A stretch of DNA of 22,897 nucleotides from an uncultured Spirochaetaceae bacterium (GTDB lineage Bacteria > Spirochaetota > Spirochaetia > Sphaerochaetales > Sphaerochaetaceae), in assembly GCA_947630635.1 (NCBI GenBank), contig CANRIJ010000010.1:1-22897 (forward strand), given 5' to 3'. Shown in pieces: positions 15,042 to 22,740 of the stretch. The notes under the pieces are model-generated. The model was not told the origin of the DNA, ran no database searches, and saw only the letters and a list, made by a program, of their open reading frames with translations. Every line of letters begins with the position of its first letter. The first letter of the stretch is position 1. Both the position numbers and the translations under genes were made by a program.

Positions 15042-15094
15042 AACTTGTCTCCTGTTCAACTTGAAAATAGCTATAAAGAGAGGCAAAAACAAAT

Positions 15095-15137
15095 AAAAAG
15101 GGGTGATACCAAAACCAATTTGGCAACACCCCTTTTT
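15095..15137. terminator. Bidirectional-looking terminator after the small exported protein gene
   Basis: AAAAAGGGGTG (15095-15105) pairs with CACCCCTTTTT (15127-15137), an 11-bp stem with an inner CCAAA/TTTGG pair. The A and T flanks make it work on either strand; in context it serves the minus-strand gene that stops at 15153. The larger lipoprotein gene downstream therefore probably has its own promoter or depends on read-through. Confidence 0.7.
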
Positions 15138-15152
15138 CTTCGCTATATCTAA

Positions 15153-15515
15153 TTAGCGGTCAATTCTAAACTGATCGACTGTAATAGTGACTGTCTCACC
15201 TTCTGTTACTTTGAAAATCTTGTCGATGCTATCATACTCTGTTCTTCCAATCTTATATGAGACATCAAGCTCATATGTGCCTGCTGGAAGTGTTACTACA
15301 AGAGGATTCTCAGGATCGTATTTGACTGTCATCTCCTTGTCATAATTAGATCTGACCATATCAAATTCATACTCGACTCTTGTCCCGGCAGTAAGAGCAG
15401 GTGCTCCCTTGAGGATCACCTTTACCTCTCCCTGTGCCTGAGGAGCTGCAGAGAGGGCTGCAACTGCCACTAGGAAAAACATCAGAACTGTTGTGATTAA
15501 AACCTTTTTCTTCAT
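15153..15515 (-). CDS. Small exported protein of the three-paralogue cluster
   Basis: A 120-residue protein with a cleavable-type signal peptide (MKKKVLITTVLMFFLVAVAALSAAP) and no lipobox Cys. The mature part is a single beta-rich domain: VKVILKGAPALTAGTRVEYEFD, TLPAGTYELDVSYKIGRTEYD and FKVTEGETVTITVDQF. It aligns by eye along its full length with the first domain of the lipoprotein downstream and with the small lipoprotein upstream. AAGGAG stands 7 nt before the ATG. The family is not recognised; the PAG.Y.L.V.Y pattern is common in carboxypeptidase-regulatory-like or pilin-accessory beta sandwiches, but I do not assign one. Confidence 0.78.
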   Translation of the reverse strand: MKKKVLITTVLMFFLVAVAALSAAPQAQGEVKVILKGAPALTAGTRVEYEFDMVRSNYDKEMTVKYDPENPLVVTLPAGTYELDVSYKIGRTEYDSIDKIFKVTEGETVTITVDQFRIDR

Positions 15516-15554
15516 TTTATTCTCCTTATTTATATTTTAGCATGCTCACTCTAA

Positions 15555-15950
15555 TCAGTAGTCAACATGCGCTAGGATACTGATACTCTGCGACTCGTTC
15601 GCATTTACAGAAATATAGCCCTTCCCCTCATATTCCAAGTTGTTGGCTATATAATCTACATCAACTTCATACTGTCCAATGGGAAGCTCTACGCTATATG
15701 GAAAAGACGAATATGGTGCCTTAGTCGGATCTGGCAGTAGCTCATATCCGTTTTTCCCAGTCATCTCCACACTCAACTCGATAGTTGTATTAGATGGAAT
15801 ATCCGTATTTTCTATTGATATGCTCAAAATGCCCTTTGGAGCACTTAAATAGCCTGCGTTTATCTTTGCCTGGCTGTCATCATCGCATGAGAGGAAAAAA
15901 CAGAGCGTCAAAAGAAATAAAGCCAGAGATAATATAGTTTTCCTTCGCAT
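15555..15950 (-). CDS. Small lipoprotein of the three-paralogue cluster
   Basis: A 131-residue predicted lipoprotein: MRRKTILSLALFLLTL with lipobox FFLSC, then acidic DDD after the Cys. The mature domain repeats the pattern of its two neighbours (ISIENTDIPSNTTIELSVEMTG, ELPIGQYEVDVDYIANNLEYEG, ISVNANESQSISI) but is the most diverged. GGAGG stands 5 nt before the ATG. Only 39 nt separate it from the next gene, so co-transcription is likely. Function is unknown; it probably acts at the envelope. Confidence 0.75.
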   Translation of the reverse strand: MRRKTILSLALFLLTLCFFLSCDDDSQAKINAGYLSAPKGILSISIENTDIPSNTTIELSVEMTGKNGYELLPDPTKAPYSSFPYSVELPIGQYEVDVDYIANNLEYEGKGYISVNANESQSISILAHVDY

Positions 15951-16056
15951 GGCTTCCTCCTACGTAATTGAAAGCTAATAAGATAAAAAGCAAAAGGCAA
16001 TAGAGAGAAAAATATTCTCTCATCTGAGAAGAATCTTTATAAATCAGATCAAAACG

Positions 16057-17009
16057 CTAATCGGCCCCTCTCTCGAAGGATTCCCTCATAAACTCTATGC
16101 GTTTTTTTATACTATCTTTGGCGACCTTTGAATTAAGAAGAATATCATAGCCATGATATGTTCCTTTGGTATCATTGAATACAACCTCTCCTCCTGCGTT
16201 GATTATTTTATCTCTATAGAGAGCGCCCTCATCATGAAGGGCATCGAATTCCGAGACCTCAATATATGCCCTTGGAATGATTGATGCAAAACCCATATCA
16301 AATGGAGAGGACTCTCCTTTCATGCTCTCATCAACTCCATTTAGATAATAGTCCCACATTCTCTTGTTGCTTCTTGAATTCCAAAGAGGAGTATCAGTAA
16401 ATCTCTTCATGGAATCTGTTTCCATTTGTCTATCCAGAACTGGGTATATAAGTGCTTGAAAGAGAGGCCGCCTTATCTTCTCCCTCTCATACCTGTTTGA
16501 AATAAGCGCAGCAATTGATGAGCCCGCACTGTCTCCAATGAGACCAATTCTATTTGTCTCTTTCTCAACATACCTATAGAGAGTCAGTACATCGTTATAG
16601 GCATATGGAAATGGATACCTCGGAGATAGGTGATAGTCTGGAGTATATACTCTGCATTTAAGAGCCCTTGAATATATAGGGCAAGCTTCTTATGGTAAGG
16701 AGCCCTCTCATAGCAAAATGCCCCGCCATGGATGAATATCAGAGAGGGTGCCTTCTCTCCCGCGTCTTCGCACTCTATTATTTTTCTCTTGAAAGAGAGA
16801 CCATCAAAGCTTTTCAATACGATAGAATCTCTTTTGATTCCCTTTGGCACTCTTAAAAGTGCGAAGGCAGCCTTTGAATAGAGACGATCCAATAAAATCG
16901 TCGCCCTATTAAATGGCACATTGATAGCAAATTTCCTAAGCTCCGGGTCAATAGAGTCCCTGTATTTCATCAATCTGAAAAAGCGAGCCAGCCTCTTCGG
17001 CTGGCCCAT
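16057..17009 (-). pseudogene. Alpha/beta hydrolase (HSL-type esterase), single frameshift
   Basis: The gene is read in two frames. The upstream part (to about 16682) has the oxyanion motif FIHGGAF and ends out of frame at 16584. In the other frame, open from about 16677 to 16057 with no start codon before 16425, the protein continues IYSRALKCRVYTPDYHLSPRY, PFPYAYNDV, then the nucleophile GDSAG, the acid SEFDALHDEG and the base GTYHGYD. One missing base near 16670-16682, beside CCC and TATATA runs, would restore a complete esterase of about 315 residues. All catalytic residues are intact, so the damage is recent or a sequencing error. The first 13 codons from ATG 17009 coincide with the htpG terminator; ATG 16970 (MKYRDS) may be the true start. 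Confidence 0.82.
16978..17005 (-). terminator. htpG terminator overlapping the 5' end of the hydrolase frame
   Basis: GCCAGCC (16987-16993), loop TCTTC and GGCTGGC (16999-17005) form a perfect 7-bp stem. On the minus strand TCGCTTTTTC follows. It begins 7 nt after the htpG stop, so the apparent first codons of the hydrolase frame are terminator sequence. Confidence 0.6.
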
Positions 17010-17011
17010 AT

Positions 17012-18886
17012 TTAATCTATTAGTCTCGATATCGCCTTCGAATACTCAAAGAGATCCTTTGGCATCACCTCTTCCTGCAAAAGCGCGGTATCAAAGAGAA
17101 CTATGGCAATGTCTCTGAGTGTGTCCTCCTTGATGGCCTCATCCTCTGCCTTCTTTACCAGAGATGAATCGGGATTAATCTCAAGAATTGGCTTAACGTA
17201 TGCGTCCTGTCCGCCAAGCCTCGATAGATACTTTTGGATACCAAGAGAAGGATCGTTTTCATCGAATACGATTGCGCTTGGAATATCCTTTAGCCTTGAT
17301 GAGACTATTACGTCCTTTACCTTGTCTCCAAGCGCATCCTTGATTCTCTTGGCAATATCCTTTTTCTCCTCTTCCTTCTTCTTGTCCTCTTCGCTCTTGA
17401 TATCATCAATTGCGTCTTTCTTATTTATGGACTTCAAAGGAGTTCCATCAAACTCATATAAGTAGCCAAGGACATAGTCATCAATCTCATCATCCATGAT
17501 AAGGACTTCATAGCCCTTGTCCTTATATGCAGATAGAAGCGGAGAATTTCTAAGCGAATTCTCAGATCCCCCTGATATATAGTAGATTGCCTTCTGGCCC
17601 TCCTTCATTCGCTCTTTGTAAGCCTTAAGCGATGTAAAGCCCTTCTTCTCTGTGCTCTTGAAGCGAATGATATCCAAAAGGGTCTCCTTATTCGCATAAT
17701 CGGATACAATGCCCTCCTTAAGAGGCCTGTTGTACTCCTTGATGAACTTATCAAAGAGCTCTGGGTTAGACTCAGATAGCTTCTTAAACTCAGATAGGAG
17801 CTTCTTAACAGACCCATTTCTGATTGCAGCCATGATTCTGTTCTCTTGGAGTATCTCTCTGGATACATTTAGCGGAAGATCCTCAGAATCTATTATTCCC
17901 CTCACAAATCTCAGATATGTCGGAAGAAGCGTCTTGTCATCGTCTGTTATATAGACTCGCTTGACATAGAGCTTTACACCTGGCTTGTAATCTGCATAAT
18001 ACATATCAAACGGGGCCTTCTCGGGAATATAGAAGAGCGTTGTATACTCGGTGGCTCCCTCTGCCTGTGTATGCATATAGATCAGTGGATTTGAGGAGTC
18101 ATAGTAGTTGTTCTTGTAAAAACTCTTATACTCCTCATCGGTAATAGATGACTTTGGCCTTCTCCAAAGCGCAGAAGAGCTATTTATTCTGTCTCTCTTA
18201 TGCTCTTTCTTCTTGATATCATTGCCACTCTCATCCTTCTTTCCCTCATAAGTCTCCTGGTCGTATTCGAGGTAAATTGGGTATGCAATATGATCCGAAT
18301 AGGTCTTTACAATATTCTCTATCTGCCATCTATTGGCAAACTCATAGCCATCTTCCTTTAAGTGAAGAATGACTGTGGTACCCTGCGTCTCTCTCTCAGA
18401 CTCCTCAATCGAATAGGTGGACTCGCCCTTGGATACCCATTTATAGGCCTTGTCCTCACCTGCCTTTCTTGAGATTACCTCAATTTCCTTGCTGACCATG
18501 AAGGCAGAATAGAACCCCACTCCAAACTGACCAATGAGGTTGCTGTCCTTCTTTTCCTCTTGAGTAAGAGACTCCAAGAACTTCTTGGTTCCAGATGAGG
18601 CGATTGTTCCGAGGTTAGTATTGAGATCCTCCTCGTTCATTCCAATGCCATTGTCCTTTATTACAAGTACTCTCTCGCCCTCTTCAGTAAATGAGATCTC
18701 AATCATTGGATCAAAAACGTAGCCCTTCAGGGCATCATCTGAAAGAGAGAGATACTTCAGCTTATCCAATGCATCCGATGCATTTGAAATAAGCTCTCTG
18801 AGAAATATCTCCCTATTTGAATAAAGCGAATGGACCAGAAGATGCAAAAGATCGCTTACTTCTGTCTTAAATTTCCTACTTGCCAT
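17012..18886 (-). CDS. htpG: Chaperone HtpG (Hsp90)
   Basis: A 624-residue ATP-dependent cytosolic chaperone of normal length. The N-terminal ATPase shows ELISNASDALDKL (31-43), DNGIGM (78-83), GTIASSGTKKF and GQFGVGFYSAFM (119-130). The middle domain has YIPEKAPFDMY, then LYVKRVYITD and LRFVRGIIDSEDLPLNVSRE, with the conserved catalytic-loop arginine region LQENRIM. The C-terminal dimerisation domain carries a Lys/Glu-rich linker (KKKEEEKKDIAKRIK). The ATG at 18886 has AAGGAG 7 nt upstream. No CIRCE operator is visible. It is divergent from the ROK-type regulator. Confidence 0.96.
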   Translation of the reverse strand: MASRKFKTEVSDLLHLLVHSLYSNREIFLRELISNASDALDKLKYLSLSDDALKGYVFDPMIEISFTEEGERVLVIKDNGIGMNEEDLNTNLGTIASSGTKKFLESLTQEEKKDSNLIGQFGVGFYSAFMVSKEIEVISRKAGEDKAYKWVSKGESTYSIEESERETQGTTVILHLKEDGYEFANRWQIENIVKTYSDHIAYPIYLEYDQETYEGKKDESGNDIKKKEHKRDRINSSSALWRRPKSSITDEEYKSFYKNNYYDSSNPLIYMHTQAEGATEYTTLFYIPEKAPFDMYYADYKPGVKLYVKRVYITDDDKTLLPTYLRFVRGIIDSEDLPLNVSREILQENRIMAAIRNGSVKKLLSEFKKLSESNPELFDKFIKEYNRPLKEGIVSDYANKETLLDIIRFKSTEKKGFTSLKAYKERMKEGQKAIYYISGGSENSLRNSPLLSAYKDKGYEVLIMDDEIDDYVLGYLYEFDGTPLKSINKKDAIDDIKSEEDKKKEEEKKDIAKRIKDALGDKVKDVIVSSRLKDIPSAIVFDENDPSLGIQKYLSRLGGQDAYVKPILEINPDSSLVKKAEDEAIKEDTLRDIAIVLFDTALLQEEVMPKDLFEYSKAISRLID

Positions 18887-18924
18887 TTTTTCTCCTTCTA
18901 CACTGAATAATAACTCTAATTTGA

Positions 18925-18951
18925 ATTATAAGCACCAATTGCAAAGGCCAA
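18925..18951 (-). promoter_or_regulatory. htpG promoter, overlapping the divergent ROK promoter
   Basis: On the minus strand, TTGGCC (18951-18946), a 15-nt spacer and a perfect TATAAT (18930-18925) precede htpG, giving a leader of about 30 nt with a Shine-Dalgarno site. The short spacer is suboptimal. The region overlaps the -35 of the divergent promoter (18939-18944), so the two units may compete or share control. Confidence 0.5.
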
Positions 18952-18967
18952 TCGGGCACATTAGAAT
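18939..18967 (+). promoter_or_regulatory. Proposed leaderless promoter of the ROK-type gene
   Basis: TTGCAA (18939-18944), a 17-nt spacer and TAGAAT (18962-18967, 5 of 6) end exactly 6 nt before the ATG at 18974. No ribosome-binding site is present. This is one of the clearest members of the leaderless set. Confidence 0.6.
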
Positions 18968-18973
18968 TCCAAT

Positions 18974-19978
18974 ATGGATTTCTCAAAGCCAGACAATGCC
19001 AGGAAGATAAACTCCCTAAAGGTGCTTAGCGCACTGAAAAAGAGGAGCCTCTCGCGCGCAGAGCTATCCAAAGAGCTCAAGATCAACAAGGTCAGCATCT
19101 CCGAAATTGCAGATTCCCTTATAAAGGAGGGCCTTATTGAGGAGAGTGAGAAGAAGGCGACTCTTGGCAGACCTGCGATAAACCTCAAGATAAGAGAGAA
19201 AAGCGGAAGAGTCGTAGCGCTTGAGATAAGAAGAAGCAATATCGGACTCTCAGTATCGGATTTGTCTGGAAGCGTCCTTCGCTATGACAGATTCCCAAAG
19301 GACGAGAATTGGGAAAAGACTCTCAGTAGTGCAATCGAGAGATTCACGAAAGACTCGAGACTCTACGGAATTGCAATAATATCCCAAGATAATGAGAGAC
19401 TATCAATAAGCGATAGAGAAGTCTATACACAGCCCTCTATTGCAGAGGCAAGAGGCGAGATGGAGAGAGTCGATAGAAATTGGGACAAGACGCTCTTCAT
19501 ATCCTGGTCTGATAGCATTGAGGCAGCCTATTACGACAAGGACTTCTTTGTCTCAAAGACATTCTCAAACTTCAGAATCACCAAAGAGGAAACGCTAGGC
19601 GATATAGCCTCAGGCATTGAGCTGAGAAAGAAAGCAAACGCAAAGAACCTAGTCAAGCTCGCAAGCGACAGCGCTTTTATGGAGAGAGCAGCCATGGCCC
19701 TCTCTTATGCATCCCTTAGTGCCGTAGAGCTTATTGGAGCAGAGAGGGTCGTAATAACAGGAGAATTATCACAGCTTGATGACTCACTTTATGAGAAGAT
19801 GAATTCAAGACTCAGCGCGATGCTTCCCGAAGAGAGAAAGAGCGTCAAAATCTACCGCGGCTCACTTGGAGAGAGAGGCAGAAGAGAGGGTCTTGGAATA
19901 ATTGCGCTGGACTCATTCTTCTACCATAGCGACTTACTAAGACTCTTGAATCTAGCAGAAAGAGAGATTCTCCCCTAA
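18974..19978 (+). CDS. ROK-family-like transcriptional regulator, degenerate sugar-binding part
   Basis: A 334-residue protein. The N-terminal winged helix-turn-helix is clear: VLSALKKRSLSRAELSKELKINKVSISEIADSLIKEGLIEE (17-57), then the wing GRPAINL (65-71) typical of NagC/XylR-type ROK repressors. The C-terminal domain keeps the ROK outline (VALEIRRSNIGLSVSDLSG; AVELIGAERVVITGELSQ; REGLGIIAL). However, it lacks the DxGxT phosphate motif and contains no cysteine at all, so the usual ROK zinc site (CGCGxxGCxE) is absent. It is therefore unlikely to be a sugar kinase; ligand and targets are unknown. It is divergent from htpG, and its stop overlaps the stop of the acidic lipoprotein gene. Confidence 0.78.
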   Translation: MDFSKPDNARKINSLKVLSALKKRSLSRAELSKELKINKVSISEIADSLIKEGLIEESEKKATLGRPAINLKIREKSGRVVALEIRRSNIGLSVSDLSGSVLRYDRFPKDENWEKTLSSAIERFTKDSRLYGIAIISQDNERLSISDREVYTQPSIAEARGEMERVDRNWDKTLFISWSDSIEAAYYDKDFFVSKTFSNFRITKEETLGDIASGIELRKKANAKNLVKLASDSAFMERAAMALSYASLSAVELIGAERVVITGELSQLDDSLYEKMNSRLSAMLPEERKSVKIYRGSLGERGRREGLGIIALDSFFYHSDLLRLLNLAEREILP

Positions 19979-20811
19979 GAGTTCTTGCCTCGTCTTCTAA
20001 GGACAAAATAGGTAAGAAGCAAGACAAGGTACGAAAGATACCACCAAGTCCAAGCCGTAAACAGAAGCGATAGCACAATAGATAAAAGCGTGAAAAGAAT
20101 TGGCACAACAATGCTGAACCAGAGCGGAAGACGCCCTTTATTGACTACCCTAAGAGCAAAGGCGGATGCAAAGAGCACAACAATCAGGATAAACATGCCG
20201 ACAAGCTGGAACATCAGCAGATTCATTTTAGGATTTATTATCGCATCTGGAAGCTCAGACTTTGCGTTTATTGCAGCCTCATCACTCATCTCTTCAGGCA
20301 TCATTTCGTCATCGCTCTCTTGTGTGAGAGACTGCGCCCTACTCTCTCCCCTTTTTTCTTCCTGGGCAGCCTCCAAGAGATTCAAAGGACTCTCTCCGCT
20401 CTTTAGATCATCTAAGGTCAGCCTATTATCCGATTTTCTGTTTTCTTCTTCTTCCTGACTCTGAGTTTTCGAGGGGAGATTCTTCAGAGTCGAGTTGAAT
20501 ATCATATCAAAGAAGTCCTCTTGCTCATAAGGCTTTAGCTCAGTTATCTCCTCTTCTTCTCCGAAAAGGTCTTCCGCCTCTTTTACTATCTCAGCCTCTT
20601 CAAAGATCTCAGGAGCCCTCTTCTCATCAGAGGCCAGAACTATCTCCTCTTCTCTCTCTTCTTCCAAAGTCTCATTCTCCTTTTCTTCGATACTCTCTAT
20701 TTCGTTTTTTATTTCCTCTATATTCCCAGTAGAGCCAAGGCTCTTCTCGACTGTGGTACACGAGAAGAGAAGAAATAGGGATATCAAAAGAAGAAGAGAC
20801 AATTTCCTCAT
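19975..20811 (-). CDS. Hypothetical acidic lipoprotein with three C-terminal membrane helices
   Basis: A 278-residue protein, family not recognised. It starts with a lipoprotein signal peptide (MRKLSLLLLISLFLLFSC, Cys18). Residues 30-190 are extremely Glu-rich with low complexity, probably disordered or coiled. Three hydrophobic segments follow, at about 197-222, 229-253 and 255-271, ending in RRRGKNS. An N-terminal lipid anchor outside plus three helices puts the basic C-terminus in the cytoplasm, which fits the positive-inside rule. A lipid-anchored Glu-rich arm attached to a membrane domain is an unusual layout. Its TAG overlaps the ROK TAA on the other strand. Confidence 0.7.
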   Translation of the reverse strand: MRKLSLLLLISLFLLFSCTTVEKSLGSTGNIEEIKNEIESIEEKENETLEEEREEEIVLASDEKRAPEIFEEAEIVKEAEDLFGEEEEITELKPYEQEDFFDMIFNSTLKNLPSKTQSQEEEENRKSDNRLTLDDLKSGESPLNLLEAAQEEKRGESRAQSLTQESDDEMMPEEMSDEAAINAKSELPDAIINPKMNLLMFQLVGMFILIVVLFASAFALRVVNKGRLPLWFSIVVPILFTLLSIVLSLLFTAWTWWYLSYLVLLLTYFVLRRRGKNS

Positions 20812-20826
20812 GCTCAGAATGATACC

Positions 20827-20854
20827 AAAAAAACCGCTGGAATATTACCAGCGG
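20827..20854 (-). terminator. Terminator of the CpdB-like gene
   Basis: CCGCTGG (20834-20840), loop AATATTA and CCAGCGG (20848-20854) form a perfect 7-bp stem. On the minus strand seven T residues follow. It starts 28 nt after the stop at 20882. The plus-strand flank TTAATTTTTTT may allow activity in both directions. Confidence 0.78.
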
Positions 20855-20881
20855 CTTAATTTTTTTAATGTGTTTTAGATA

Positions 20882-22645
20882 CTACTTAGATGTAGCCTCG
20901 CTCTTTATGGCCTCATAGTCTTTCAGATTGTAACTGTCATTGTAGGGGGACGAGAGCTTTCCATCGTTGATCCAGCCGATTATCTCAGCCCTTCTTGGAT
21001 CCTCAAGGTTCAAATCCACTCCCACAATCTTCCAGTTGTTATCAACCGTTGGCTCAATCGGCCCATTCTCTGAGATATACTCAACTAGCATATCTCTAAT
21101 TGAATTTGGAGACTCCCATTCCTTCTCGCCTCTGACAATGTTCTCAGCCTTCAAGGCAGATGAGTATCTATAGTTGTTTACAGCAAGCTTAAGAGTCTGA
21201 TCATCCTCAAGAGGCGCGCCATTGAACATGACATTCTTTATTCTGCTGCCAGCTGGCTGAGAGAGGTCTACCTCGTAGTCAACGCCCTGGAAGAAATCAT
21301 GCCTATAACCAGGGATACTTGCATTGAAGGCAATAGATATGTCTCCATCTTCCCACTGAGCCCAGCACTGAGCCGCCCACTCCATGTAGTCTTTGAGCTC
21401 CTTGCCAGTTACCTCAACTCTCATGAGGGTATTGTCATACTTATAGATATCGAAGATGTTTCCATAGTTGATAGAACCCTCAGGAAGATCGGAGGTGTCC
21501 TTGAATAGAGCTGCAGCCGATACATCGGCATCTGCATATTTAAGCTGGACATTGTTAATAAGATCCATTACTGCCGTATCTCTGAGCTTGCCCTCTGGAA
21601 TACCCTTAATCTCATTCTCTGGCTGGAACTTGGCTGTTGTCTCTCCGATAACATTATCATTGACATATGCTATGGTCTTCTCATGATACTCTTTGACAAT
21701 CGGGAGGTCTCTCAGTGCCTGGCTTGGCTCATAGTCCTTCATATCAACTACTTCGACTGTGGAGTCAATTAGGTTCTTGTCCTTATCAAAATAGAGGTCG
21801 AATCTGACAACATCGCGTCCAAGGTTTCGCGCTCCGCCAATTACGACATCCCCTTGCTTCTCTGCAACCGCAGTATGGAGATGCGCAACTTGAAGAACAT
21901 CTATCTCAGGATTCATATCAAGCATCTTCTGCGCTGAGTCTGTGCCATTTACAGTATCGTACTCGGGCTCAAGTCCCATATGAGACGAGACGACAATCAC
22001 ATCGGCCTGATCTCCAATCTCTTCAATTGCCCTTCTTACAGCCTCATATCCCGCTTCATAGACAGATTCATCAATAAGAGGCTTTCCTCCATCCCAGCGT
22101 GGGATATTGGGAGTATCAACACCGATGATTGCGACTTTGATTCCCTTTACATCCTTTATTATCCAGCCACCTCCAACTGGCACTGTCTCTCCCTGAATAA
22201 ATACGTTCTGAGCAAGAACTGGGAAATCAGCCTGTCCGGTAATCATAAGCATTCTTGGGATACCCCAGTTAAACTCATGATTTCCAAGAGTCATGGCGTC
22301 ATATCCCATATAGTTCATAGCACTGATAATCGGATGCTCGCTCCAAGGGCTCTTATTCGCCAAGTCATCAGTCATGATCGTGCCCTGGATGGTATCTCCA
22401 CCATCGATTAAGAGCAAATCGGGAAATTGCTCCCTCATCTCAGTGACATACTCATAGACTCTGGCCATGCCGTTGTTATTAGTCTCGGCATTGTCTTCAT
22501 ATGAATAGCCCCATACATTGCCGTGCATATCGCTTGTTGCCAAAATAACCAAGTGATATGGCTCTCTGTAGCCCTCTGCAAAGAGATTTGCAGACAGCAA
22601 AATCAGAGCAAATACCAATACGAGAGAAAAAAGTCGTTTCCTCAT
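20882..22645 (-). CDS. Exported CpdB/YfkN-like 2',3'-cyclic-nucleotide phosphodiesterase/nucleotidase
   Basis: A 587-residue exported metallophosphoesterase that should release nucleosides from nucleotides outside the cytoplasm. The signal peptide is MRKRLFSLVLVFALILLSANLFA. The N-terminal metal site is intact: ATSDMHG (D39, H41), IDGGDTIQG, LGNHEFNWG, VSSHMG and QVAHLHTA (usual GHxH, with Ala for Gly). The C-terminal substrate domain lacks the NGGGIR of UshA-type 5'-nucleotidases. It has AALFKDTSDLPEG, IYKYDNTLMRVEVTGKELKDYMEW and QGVDYEVDLSQPAGSRIKNV, which matches the CpdB branch. Both branches are closely related, so 5'-nucleotidase activity remains possible. AAGGAGG stands 5 nt before the ATG. 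Confidence 0.88.
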   Translation of the reverse strand: MRKRLFSLVLVFALILLSANLFAEGYREPYHLVILATSDMHGNVWGYSYEDNAETNNNGMARVYEYVTEMREQFPDLLLIDGGDTIQGTIMTDDLANKSPWSEHPIISAMNYMGYDAMTLGNHEFNWGIPRMLMITGQADFPVLAQNVFIQGETVPVGGGWIIKDVKGIKVAIIGVDTPNIPRWDGGKPLIDESVYEAGYEAVRRAIEEIGDQADVIVVSSHMGLEPEYDTVNGTDSAQKMLDMNPEIDVLQVAHLHTAVAEKQGDVVIGGARNLGRDVVRFDLYFDKDKNLIDSTVEVVDMKDYEPSQALRDLPIVKEYHEKTIAYVNDNVIGETTAKFQPENEIKGIPEGKLRDTAVMDLINNVQLKYADADVSAAALFKDTSDLPEGSINYGNIFDIYKYDNTLMRVEVTGKELKDYMEWAAQCWAQWEDGDISIAFNASIPGYRHDFFQGVDYEVDLSQPAGSRIKNVMFNGAPLEDDQTLKLAVNNYRYSSALKAENIVRGEKEWESPNSIRDMLVEYISENGPIEPTVDNNWKIVGVDLNLEDPRRAEIIGWINDGKLSSPYNDSYNLKDYEAIKSEATSK

Positions 22646-22676
22646 CCTACCCTCCTTAAAACTTTATTGTGATTTG

Positions 22677-22682
22677 ATTATA
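22677..22682 (-). promoter_or_regulatory. -10 box of the CpdB-like gene
   Basis: A perfect TATAAT on the minus strand (22682-22677) would give a leader of about 25 nt with the AAGGAGG site. No good -35 is seen at normal spacing, so activity may need an activator. Confidence 0.4.
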
Positions 22683-22705
22683 CCCTATATATTACAGTTT
22701 CCTAG

Positions 22706-22734
22706 TTGCCATATGCAAATTGGAAAACTAAAGT
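22706..22734 (+). promoter_or_regulatory. Proposed leaderless promoter of the last gene
   Basis: TTGCCA (22706-22711, 5 of 6), a 17-nt spacer and TAAAGT (22729-22734) end exactly 6 nt before the ATG at 22741. No ribosome-binding site is present. Confidence 0.5.
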
Positions 22735-22740
22735 ATTTCA

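Noticed and set aside
15042..15092. Longer start of the large lipoprotein
   Set aside because: It would put 17 residues ahead of a good lipoprotein signal; ATG 15041 has a GGAG at proper spacing.
18887..18973. CIRCE or other heat-shock operator before htpG
   Set aside because: No TTAGCACTC-N9-GAGTGCTAA or similar inverted repeat is present.
15104..20830. Shared 11-mer TGATACCAAAA at two terminators (about 15104 and 20820)
   Set aside because: It is short, A-rich and tied to terminator T-tracts on the other strand; no longer similarity surrounds it.
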